This document shows, piece by piece, positions 1 to 5,652 of a DNA stretch of 6,716 nt. Position 1 is the stretch's first letter. Each line of letters begins with the position of its first letter. Source of the stretch: CAKKQX01 sp046313915 (GTDB lineage Bacteria; Pseudomonadota; Gammaproteobacteria; Burkholderiales; SG8-41); the NCBI GenBank assembly GCA_046313915.1, contig JBKBXX010000143.1, positions 1 through 6,716 on the forward strand, read 5' to 3'. Position numbers and translations under genes: made by a program. A model generated the notes under the pieces. That model did not search any database. It saw only the letters and a program-made list of their open reading frames with translations, and was not told the DNA's origin.

Positions 1-683
1 TCGCCGATCGCGATTTCGATCCGCACGTCGAACGCACCCGCCAGCGGCCGCTGGCGGCAAAATCGATCAAGCCGGCGGAGGCGTTGGCGCTGGCCGCGGC
101 GCTGATGCTGGCCGCTTTTGCGCTGGTGCTGCAATTGAACCGCCTGACCGTGATGCTGTCGTTCGCGGCGGCCGCGCTGGCAGTGATCTATCCTTTTCTC
201 AAACGCTTTTTTTCGTTGCCGCAGGCGTGGCTCGGCATCGCTTTCGGCTTCGGCATCCCGATGGCCTACGCCGCGCAGCAGGGCAGGGTGCCTGCGGTGG
301 CGTGGCTGCTGCTGGTGGCCAACATGTTCTGGGCCATCGCCTACGATACCGAATACGCGATGGTCGACCGCGACGACGATTTGCGCATCGGCGTCAAGTC
401 TTCGGCCATCCTGCTCGGGCGTCATGACGTCGCTGGCGTCATGACGGCCCACGCGCTGTTCCTCGGCATCATGGCCGCCGTCGGCTGGTGGCAGTCCCTG
501 GGGCTGCCGTATTACTGCGGTCTGGCGGTGGCGGCGGGGCTGATCGCGCATCAGCACGGCCTGATCAAAAACCGCGAGCGCGACGCCTGCTTCAGGGCGT
601 TTCTCAACAACAACTGGGTCGGCGCCGCGGTGTTCGGCGGCCTCGCGCTCGATCTTTATTTCCGCAGCCGTGTTTTTTCGTGA
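1..683 (+). CDS. ubiA: 4-hydroxybenzoate polyprenyltransferase UbiA (5' partial)
   Basis: Integral membrane enzyme that attaches the polyprenyl tail to 4-hydroxybenzoate, the first membrane step of ubiquinone synthesis. The reading frame is open from the left edge (first full codon at base 3) and ends at TGA 681-683, giving 226 residues; by recalled alignment to the 290-residue E. coli protein about 69 N-terminal residues lie outside the window. The visible part opens inside the first Asp-rich motif (ADRDFDPHVERTRQRPL, the tail of NDxxDxxxD, which binds Mg-prenyl diphosphate). The second Asp-rich motif, YDTEYAMVDRDDD, is at 342-380. About seven hydrophobic segments follow the first motif, as expected for the UbiA superfamily. 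The C-terminal ANREREACFKAFMNNN block of E. coli is matched by KNRERDACFRAFLNNN. The stop lies 10 bp before ubiD, so the two are probably co-transcribed. Family identity is clear; tail length cannot be read from the sequence. Confidence 0.96.
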   Translation, partial: ADRDFDPHVERTRQRPLAAKSIKPAEALALAAALMLAAFALVLQLNRLTVMLSFAAAALAVIYPFLKRFFSLPQAWLGIAFGFGIPMAYAAQQGRVPAVAWLLLVANMFWAIAYDTEYAMVDRDDDLRIGVKSSAILLGRHDVAGVMTAHALFLGIMAAVGWWQSLGLPYYCGLAVAAGLIAHQHGLIKNRERDACFRAFLNNNWVGAAVFGGLALDLYFRSRVFS

Positions 684-693
684 GCACCCGACC

Positions 694-2157
694 ATGAAAT
701 ACAAAGACTTGCGCGACTTTCTGGGCCAGCTCGAAGCGCGTGGCGAACTCAAACGCATCGCGCTCGAGGTCGATCCGCGGCTCGAGATGACGGAAATCTG
801 CGATCGCGTGCTCAAGGCCTCAGGTCCGGCGCTGCTGTTCGAGAAACCCAAAGGCCACGCGATGCCGGTGCTGGCCAACCTGTTCGGCACCGTGAAGCGC
901 GTGGCCTTGGGCATGGGGCAGGAGTCGCCGCAGGCGTTGCGCGAAATCGGCAAATTGCTCGCCGCGCTCAAGGAGCCCGAGCCGCCGCGCGGGCTCAAAG
1001 ACGCACTTGACAAAATTCCTCTTTTAAAACAAATACTTACTATGTCACCCCGAGTCGTGGCGCGCGCGCCCTGCCAGCAGGTGGTGTGGGAAGGGAGCGA
1101 AGTCGATCTCGGCCGGCTGCCGATCCAGACCTGCTGGCCGAACGATGCGGCGCCGCTCATCACCTGGGGGCTCACCGTGACGCGCGGGCCGGCCAAACCG
1201 CGGCAGAACCTCGGCATCTACCGCCAGCAGGTGATCGCGCCGAACAAGGTCATCATGCGCTGGCTTGCCCACCGCGGCGGCGCGCTCGATTTCCGCGATC
1301 ACGGTCTCGCGCATCCGCGCGAGCCGTTCCCGGTCGCGGTGGCGCTGGGCGCCGACCCGGCGACCATGCTGGGGGCGGTGACGCCGGTGCCGGACGCGTT
1401 GTCCGAATACCAGTTCGCCGGCCTGCTGCGCGGCGCGAGAACCGAGATCGTCAAATGCCTGACTCACGGCCTGCAGGTGCCGGCGAGCGCCGAGATCGTG
1501 CTCGAAGGTTTCATCTACCCCGGCGAGACCGCGCTCGAGGGCCCGTTCGGCGACCACACCGGCTACTACAACGAAACGGAACGCTTCCCCGTTTTCACCA
1601 TCGAGCGAATCACGACGCGGCGCGATCCGATTTACCACAGCACCTACACCGGCAAGCCGCCCGACGAGCCGGCGGTGCTGGGCATGGCGCTCAACGAAGT
1701 GTTCGTGCCGCTGCTCATGAAACAGTTTCCCGAGATCACCGATTTCTACCTGCCGCCCGAAGGCTGCTCGTACCGCCTGGCGGTGGTGAGCATGAAAAAA
1801 CAGTATCCGGGGCACGCGCGGCGCGTGATGTTCGGTGTGTGGAGTTTTCTGCGCCAGTTCATGTACACCAAGTTCATCATCATCACCGACGACGACGTCA
1901 ACGTGCGCGACTGGAAGGAAGTGATCTGGGCGCTCACCACGCGCGTCGACCCGGCGCGCGATGCGCTGATCGCCGATCACACGCCGATCGACTATCTCGA
2001 TTTTGCGAGCCCGGTGGCGGGACTGGGTTCCAAAATGGGCATAGACGCCACCAACAAATGGCCGACGGAGACCGCGCGCAGGTGGGGAACGCCGATTGCC
2101 ATGAGCGAGGAAGTCAAGCGGCGCGTCGATGCGCTGTGGGCGAAGCTGGGGCTGTAA
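694..2157 (+). CDS. ubiD: 4-hydroxy-3-polyprenylbenzoate decarboxylase UbiD
   Basis: Decarboxylates 3-polyprenyl-4-hydroxybenzoate, the product of UbiA, in ubiquinone synthesis, using prenylated FMN made by UbiX (not in this window). The protein has 487 residues and matches recalled E. coli UbiD almost without gaps. Cofactor and metal residues are present: N172 in QNLGIYRQQ, the following RWLAHRGGA block, E238 in LSEYQFAG (Mn ligand position) and D287 in GPFGDHTGYY (E. coli D290, proton donor). Other landmarks are TCWPNDAAPLITWGLTVTRGP and the C-terminal SPVAGLGSKMGIDATNKWP. ATG 694 was chosen because MKYKDLRDFL aligns with the E. coli N-terminus. A GTG at 670 is in frame but would add eight unmatched residues and overlap ubiA. 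No convincing Shine-Dalgarno precedes 694, so translation may be coupled to ubiA. Around 1007-1043 the codons turn abruptly AT-rich (tta, aaa, ata, ctt) although the protein stays family-like. Confidence 0.97.
   Translation: MKYKDLRDFLGQLEARGELKRIALEVDPRLEMTEICDRVLKASGPALLFEKPKGHAMPVLANLFGTVKRVALGMGQESPQALREIGKLLAALKEPEPPRGLKDALDKIPLLKQILTMSPRVVARAPCQQVVWEGSEVDLGRLPIQTCWPNDAAPLITWGLTVTRGPAKPRQNLGIYRQQVIAPNKVIMRWLAHRGGALDFRDHGLAHPREPFPVAVALGADPATMLGAVTPVPDALSEYQFAGLLRGARTEIVKCLTHGLQVPASAEIVLEGFIYPGETALEGPFGDHTGYYNETERFPVFTIERITTRRDPIYHSTYTGKPPDEPAVLGMALNEVFVPLLMKQFPEITDFYLPPEGCSYRLAVVSMKKQYPGHARRVMFGVWSFLRQFMYTKFIIITDDDVNVRDWKEVIWALTTRVDPARDALIADHTPIDYLDFASPVAGLGSKMGIDATNKWPTETARRWGTPIAMSEEVKRRVDALWAKLGL
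1007..1043 (+). promoter_or_regulatory. Promoter-like AT-rich island inside ubiD
   Basis: A perfect TTGACA (1007-1012) stands at the start of a 37-base stretch with only 8 G/C, inside a very GC-rich gene. No good -10 lies at the ideal 16-18 bp spacing. The nearest options are AATACT at 1032-1037 (19 bp spacer) and TACTAT at 1038-1043 (25 bp). It could be a weak internal sense promoter, or simply the codons for IPLLKQILTM. Low confidence. Confidence 0.15.
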
Positions 2158-2162
2158 AGCGA

Positions 2163-2280
2163 GCGGTGAGGCGTAAGCCGTAAGCGGTGGGCCGGGAGCA
2201 GCCTGCCGACTGCGACCGCAGTACGGTTTTACCGTTCGTCTGCCTGCCCGCTCACTGTTCGCGGGCTTACCCCCTGCCGC
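2163..2280. repeat. Long imperfect inverted repeat / large stem-loop after ubiD
   Basis: The arm GCGGTGAGGCGTAAGCC (2163-2179) pairs with GGCTTACCCCCTGCCGC (2264-2280): 13 of 17 Watson-Crick pairs, plus two G-U wobbles in RNA. The enclosed loop has smaller hairpins: CTGCG/CGCAG at 2210-2221, ACGGT-TTT-ACCGT at 2223-2235, which lies within an outer GCAG...CTGC pair (2218-2221 with 2240-2243), and GCCCGC/GCGGGC at 2246-2266. The last two alternatives partly exclude the long stem or one another. No U-run follows directly, so this is not a textbook intrinsic terminator. It may be a degraded copy of a dispersed palindromic element, or an mRNA 3'-end structure for ubiD. Confidence 0.45.
2246..2266 (+). 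terminator. Candidate hairpin, possible weak terminator of ubiAD
   Basis: A perfect 6-bp G/C stem, GCCCGC (2246-2251) and GCGGGC (2261-2266), closes a 9-base loop about 90 bp after the ubiD stop. The following bases are TTACCCCC, not a T-run; the nearest T5 is at 2308-2312. Position suits transcription end, but the missing U-tract makes factor-independent termination doubtful. Confidence 0.2.
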
Positions 2281-2348
2281 CCATCGGCTAACCACGGGAT
2301 TACCCCCTTTTTCCGGCCTTATTCGGAGATATGCCCTCCGGCAGGCGG

Positions 2349-2357
2349 TGCTATGGT
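2349..2357 (+). promoter_or_regulatory. Possible extended -10 element for the prkA operon
   Basis: TGCTATGGT has the TG of an extended -10 and a 4/6 match to TATAAT, in a CTATnnT context that sigma-S polymerase tolerates. There is no recognisable -35 at 2329-2334. Initiation here would leave a leader of about 100 bases before prkA. The E. coli homologue operon yeaGH is known to be sigma-S dependent, which makes the site plausible. The match itself is weak. Confidence 0.15.
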
Positions 2358-2430
2358 CAAGTCCACGGATACCGGAATGGCCTTGGTGATCCCGATCGCG
2401 CAAACAACAAAAAACGAGGAAGACCGCCAT

Positions 2431-2466
2431 GTGACGAATCGCTTTCAGCCTGGAGTCTGGATATGA
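2431..2466 (+). CDS. Possible 11-codon leader peptide ending on the prkA start
   Basis: GTG 2431 opens a short frame (VTNRFQPGVWI) whose TGA (2464-2466) overlaps the prkA ATG as ATGA. A purine-rich GAGGA at 2416-2420 lies 10 bases upstream. The same Shine-Dalgarno sits 8 bases before an ATG at 2429 that is immediately followed by TGA, a start-stop pair. Either could load ribosomes just ahead of prkA and couple its translation. There is no homology support, and chance overlap of so short a frame is quite possible. Confidence 0.2.
   Translation: MTNRFQPGVWI
2451..2455 (+). promoter_or_regulatory. Ribosome binding site of prkA
   Basis: TGGAG lies 7 bases before ATG 2463. This site, together with the family-like N-terminus MTTLLENYRARY, fixes the start of prkA at 2463 and not at the in-frame upstream ATG at 2331. 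Confidence 0.7.
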
Positions 2467-4388
2467 CGACGCTGCTTGAAAACTATCGCGCTCGCTACGC
2501 TTCGTCGCAGGATGAGGAAATCGGCATCGAGGATTACCTCGAGCTGTGCCGCACCCAACCCGAAGCGTATGCCACTGCCGCCGAGCGCATGCTGGCGGCG
2601 ATCGGCGAGCCCGAACTCGTCGACACCCGCCTCGATCCGCGCCTGTCGCGCATTTTCTCCAACCGCACGATCAAGCGCTACCCGGCGTTCCGCGAGTTCT
2701 ACGGCATGGAGGAAGTGATCGAGCAGATCGTTTCCTTTTTCAAGCACGCGGCACAGGGGCTCGAGGAGCGCAAACAGATTCTCTATCTGCTGGGGCCGGT
2801 CGGCGGCGGCAAGTCGTCCATCGCCGAGCGCCTCAAGCAGCTGATGGAGGTCCACCCGATCTATGCGCTGAAAGGCTCGCCGGTGAACGAGTCGCCGCTC
2901 GGCCTTTTCGCGCCGGAGCAGTTCGGCGCAGTGCTCGAAGCCGATTACGGCATTCCGCGCCGCTATCTGAGCGGGATTTCCTCGCCGTGGGCGCTCAAGC
3001 GGCTGGCCGAATTCGGCGGCGACATCTCGCGCTTTCGCGTGGTGCGCATCCAGCCTTCGGTGCTGAAGCAGATCGCCATCGCCAAGACCGAGCCCGGCGA
3101 CGAAAACAACCAGGACATCTCCTCGCTGGTTGGCAAGGTCGACATCCGCAAGCTCGACCGCCATTCGCAAAGCGATCCCGATGCTTACAGCTATTCCGGG
3201 GGGCTGTGTCTGGCCAACCAGGGGCTGCTGGAGTTCGTCGAGATGTTCAAGGCGCCGATCAAGATGCTGCATCCGCTGCTCACCGCCACGCAGGAAGGCA
3301 ATTTCAAGGGCACCGAAGGCTTCTCGGCGATTCCTTTCGGCGGGATCATACTCGCCCATTCGAACGAATCGGAGTGGCAGGCGTTCCGCAACAACAAAAA
3401 CAACGAAGCGTTCCTCGACCGCATTTACATCGTCAAGGTGCCCTACTGCCTGCGGGTGTCCGACGAAGTGAAGATTTACCGCAAGCTGCTCTCCCATTCC
3501 TCGCTGTCACAGGCGCCGTGCGCTCCCGGCACGCTCGAGATGATGGCGCAGTTTTCCGTGCTGTCGCGGCTGAAGGAGCCGGAGAATTCCAGCCTCTATT
3601 CGAAAATGCGCACCTACGACGGCGAGAGTCTCAAGGATGTCGATCCCAGGGCGAAAACGCTGCAGGAATACAGGGACTACGCCGGCCCCGACGAGGGCAT
3701 GAACGGCATGTCGACCCGCTTCGCCTACAAAATTCTGTCTTCGGTGTTCAACTACGATCAGACCGAAATCGCCGCCAATCCGGTGCACCTGATGTATGTG
3801 CTCGAGCAGCGGCTGGCGCGCGAGGATTTTCCCGAGGAGGCGCGCCGCCGCTACATCGAATTCATCAAGGGGCATCTCGCGCCGCGTTACGCCGAATTCA
3901 TCGGCAAGGAAATCCAGACCGCCTATCTCGAGTCGTACGCCGAGTACGGACAGAACATTTTCGACCGCTACGTCACCTTCGCCGACTGCTGGATCCAGGA
4001 CGAGGATTACCGCGATCCTGAAACCGGCGAGTGTTTCGATCGCGCGACACTCAACGCCGAGCTGGAAAAAATCGAAAAACCCGCCGGCATCGCCAACCCC
4101 AAGGACTATCGCAACGAAATCGTCAATTTTGTGCTGCGCGCGCGCGCCCACAACGGCGGCAGGAATCCGGCGTGGAACAGCTACGAGAAGCTGCGCGAGG
4201 TGATCGAGAAGAAGATGTTCTCCAACACCGAAGATCTGTTGCCGGTGATCTCGTTCAACACCAAGGCTTCCGAGGAAGAGAAATCGAAGCACCAGAACTT
4301 CGTCGTGCGCATGGTGGCGAAAGGCTATACCGAGAAGCAGGTGCGGTTGTTGTGCGAATGGTATCTGCGGGTGCGCAAGTCTGCGTGA
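2463..4388 (+). CDS. prkA: PrkA family AAA+ serine protein kinase (YeaG-like)
   Basis: Cytosolic protein of 641 residues, close to E. coli YeaG (644). The N-terminal AAA+ domain spans roughly residues 20-380: Walker A GPVGGGKSS begins at G111 with K117, the conserved SGGLCLANQGLLEFVEMFKAP block runs over 245-264 with acidic residues E257/E260 in the Walker B region, HSNESEW (from H299) has N301 as a sensor-like residue, and FLDRIY gives a possible arginine finger at R320. The rest (about 385-641) corresponds to the PrkA C-terminal domain, originally likened to protein kinases; FAYKILSSVFNYD and the YEKLREVIEKKMF region fall here. YeaG has been linked to nitrogen starvation and stationary-phase stress in E. 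coli, and B. subtilis PrkA has been reported both as a kinase and as an ATP-dependent protease, so true activity is open. It is first of three tightly spaced genes; the next starts 10 bp after its stop. Nothing appears truncated or mutated. Confidence 0.96.
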   Translation: MTTLLENYRARYASSQDEEIGIEDYLELCRTQPEAYATAAERMLAAIGEPELVDTRLDPRLSRIFSNRTIKRYPAFREFYGMEEVIEQIVSFFKHAAQGLEERKQILYLLGPVGGGKSSIAERLKQLMEVHPIYALKGSPVNESPLGLFAPEQFGAVLEADYGIPRRYLSGISSPWALKRLAEFGGDISRFRVVRIQPSVLKQIAIAKTEPGDENNQDISSLVGKVDIRKLDRHSQSDPDAYSYSGGLCLANQGLLEFVEMFKAPIKMLHPLLTATQEGNFKGTEGFSAIPFGGIILAHSNESEWQAFRNNKNNEAFLDRIYIVKVPYCLRVSDEVKIYRKLLSHSSLSQAPCAPGTLEMMAQFSVLSRLKEPENSSLYSKMRTYDGESLKDVDPRAKTLQEYRDYAGPDEGMNGMSTRFAYKILSSVFNYDQTEIAANPVHLMYVLEQRLAREDFPEEARRRYIEFIKGHLAPRYAEFIGKEIQTAYLESYAEYGQNIFDRYVTFADCWIQDEDYRDPETGECFDRATLNAELEKIEKPAGIANPKDYRNEIVNFVLRARAHNGGRNPAWNSYEKLREVIEKKMFSNTEDLLPVISFNTKASEEEKSKHQNFVVRMVAKGYTEKQVRLLCEWYLRVRKSA

Positions 4389-4398
4389 GTCGCGGGTG

Positions 4399-5652
4399 AT
4401 GAGCTACCTCGTCGACCGCAGGTTGAACGGCCGCAACAAGAGCGCGGTCAACCGCGAGCGTTTTCTGCGCCGCTACAAGACCCAGGTGCTGGAAGCGGTA
4501 AAGCGCATGATCGACAAGCGCCGGCTTGCCGATGTGGTGAACGGCGGCGAAGTGCGCGTGCCCAGAAAAGACATTGCCGAGCCGGCTTTCGATTACGGCG
4601 CGGGCGGGGATCGCGAATTCGTCCTGCCCGGCAACCGCAGCCACATCAAAGGCGATCGCATCGCGCGGCCCGGCGGCAGCGCGGGGTCGGGCGGGGGCGA
4701 AGCCGGCGAAGGCGAATCGCAGGACGATTTCGTTTTCACGCTTTCGCGCGAAGAGTTTCTCGACATCTTTTTCGACGATCTCGAGCTGCCGCGGCTCGAG
4801 CGCACCGCGCTCGGCCAGGTCGAGCAGAAAAAGAGCGTGCGCGCCGGTTACACCATGTCGGGGGCGCCGGCAAATCTTGCGGTATTGAAGACCATGTCCA
4901 GTTCGCTCGCGCGGCGGCTGGCGCTGTCGGCGAGCCTGCGCAACGCCGAACAGCAGGCGCGTGACGAACTGGAGCGCGCCCGCGCCGCCGGGCTTGCCAC
5001 CTCGGACATCGAGGAAGAAATCGCGAGAATTGCGGAGCGCATGGCGCAGCTGCCTTTTCTCGAGGAACTCGATCTGCGCTATCGCCACCGCGTGCAGCTT
5101 CCCGAGCCGGTGGCGCGCGCCGTGATGTTCTGCCTGATGGACGTTTCGGCTTCGATGGACGAGGAAAAAAAGGATCTCGCCAAACGCTTTTTCACCCTGC
5201 TTTATCTGTTTCTCACGCGCAAATACCGTCACGTCGACGTGGTTTTCATCCGTCACACCGATGACGCCGAGGAGGTCGACGAGGACACCTTTTTCCACGA
5301 CCCCAAGAGCGGCGGCACGGTGGTGCTGGCGGCGCTCGAACTTGCGCACCGCATTGCCGGCGAGCGTTATGCCAGGGACTGGAACATTTACGCGGCGCAG
5401 GCCTCCGACGGCGACGCTTTCGGCAGCGACCCCGCCAGGAGCACGCGTTTCCTGAGGGAAAATCTGCTGCCGCTCGCGCGCTATTTCGCTTACCTCGAGC
5501 TGGCGGCAGACGGCGCTGCGGCACATTCCAATTTGTGGGCCGAGTACGAGCTGCTCGCCGCCGAGGCGGACAATTTCGCTATGCGCCGCGCCGCGGCGCG
5601 CGGCGAAATCTATCCGGTGTTCCGCGAGCTTTTCCGCAAGGAGTCGCAGTGA
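4399..5652 (+). CDS. yeaH: DUF444 / YeaH-YhbH family protein with VWA-like metal site
   Basis: Protein of 417 residues matching the UPF0229 (YeaH/YhbH) family along its length, beginning with the family signature YLVDRRLNGRNKSAVNRERFLRRYK. A Gly/Ser/Glu-rich linker at about residues 90-107 precedes DDFVFTLSREEFLDIFFDDLELP. Residues about 168-218 are Ala/Glu/Arg-rich and probably coiled coil. The C-terminal half looks like a von Willebrand A fold: MDVSASMD gives a MIDAS DxSxS at D248/S250/S252, with T307 in KSGGTVV and D337/D339 in QASDGD. Most relatives I recall have DVSGSM, here DVSASM, which keeps the ligands. The end, DIYPVFRELF-like, is conserved (EIYPVFRELFRKESQ). ATG 4399 fits the family start; an adjacent in-frame GTG (4396) is possible. 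There is no strong Shine-Dalgarno, so coupling to prkA is likely. A role as PrkA partner or adaptor is inferred from constant gene pairing. Confidence 0.94.
   Translation: MSYLVDRRLNGRNKSAVNRERFLRRYKTQVLEAVKRMIDKRRLADVVNGGEVRVPRKDIAEPAFDYGAGGDREFVLPGNRSHIKGDRIARPGGSAGSGGGEAGEGESQDDFVFTLSREEFLDIFFDDLELPRLERTALGQVEQKKSVRAGYTMSGAPANLAVLKTMSSSLARRLALSASLRNAEQQARDELERARAAGLATSDIEEEIARIAERMAQLPFLEELDLRYRHRVQLPEPVARAVMFCLMDVSASMDEEKKDLAKRFFTLLYLFLTRKYRHVDVVFIRHTDDAEEVDEDTFFHDPKSGGTVVLAALELAHRIAGERYARDWNIYAAQASDGDAFGSDPARSTRFLRENLLPLARYFAYLELAADGAAAHSNLWAEYELLAAEADNFAMRRAAARGEIYPVFRELFRKESQ
5638..5643 (+). promoter_or_regulatory. Ribosome binding site of the spoVR-family gene
   Basis: AAGGAG lies inside the end of the DUF444 gene, 5 bases before GTG 5649. 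It supports the unusual GTG start, which overlaps the previous stop as GTGA, and suggests reinitiation as well as direct loading. Confidence 0.8.

Larger units (their letters stand above)
2158..2462. other. Intergenic region between ubiD and the prkA operon
   Basis: This is the only sizeable gene-free stretch in the window. The first half (to about 2312) is rich in inverted and direct repeats. These include a perfect tandem CGTAAGC pair at 2172-2185 and a 13-base near-repeat, GGG[C/A]TTACCCCCT, at 2263-2275 and 2296-2308. A run of five T follows at 2308-2312. The second half holds a weak extended -10-like site and an A-rich stretch (2402-2414) before the Shine-Dalgarno sites. The prkA frame stays open upstream to an ATG at 2331, but the residues it would add (PSGRRCYGQVHGYRNG...) resemble no part of the PrkA family and the ATG has no ribosome binding site, so I treat this as non-coding. 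Confidence 0.75.

Noticed and set aside
205..215. T7 run in ubiA as a possible frameshift site
   Set aside because: The frame reads through as a normal UbiA sequence (YPFLKRFFSLPQ) and no alternative product is suggested.
670..693. GTG 670 as the ubiD start
   Set aside because: It adds eight residues (MFFREHPT) with no family match, while ATG 694 aligns with the E. coli UbiD N-terminus.
1086..2183. Long out-of-phase + strand frames within ubiD and prkA (1086-2183; 2546-4021)
   Set aside because: Highly Arg/Ala/Pro-rich translations typical of frame-shifted GC-rich genes, fully overlapping real genes.
2378..2402. Sigma-54 promoter before prkA (TTGGTGATCCCGATCGC)
   Set aside because: The GG and GC dinucleotides are 11 bases apart, not 10, and the flanking bases do not match the -24/-12 consensus.
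1045..2430. 461-codon open frame on the - strand opposite ubiD
   Set aside because: It lies antisense to a clear ubiD gene and is rich in Arg, His and Ala, as expected from the complement of GC-biased codons. It has no recognisable domain and no ribosome binding site that I could see.
2331..2462. N-terminal extension of PrkA from ATG 2331
   Set aside because: The added 44 residues look unlike any PrkA N-terminus, no Shine-Dalgarno precedes 2331, and 2463 has a good one.
2445..4292. Two long - strand frames (2445-3497 and 3507-4292) opposite prkA
   Set aside because: Both mirror the codon pattern of prkA and show no motifs. The + strand gene matches a known family end to end.
4255..5526. 423-codon open frame on the - strand opposite the DUF444 gene
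   Set aside because: Shadow of a GC-rich coding gene; composition is biased and no family motif is visible.
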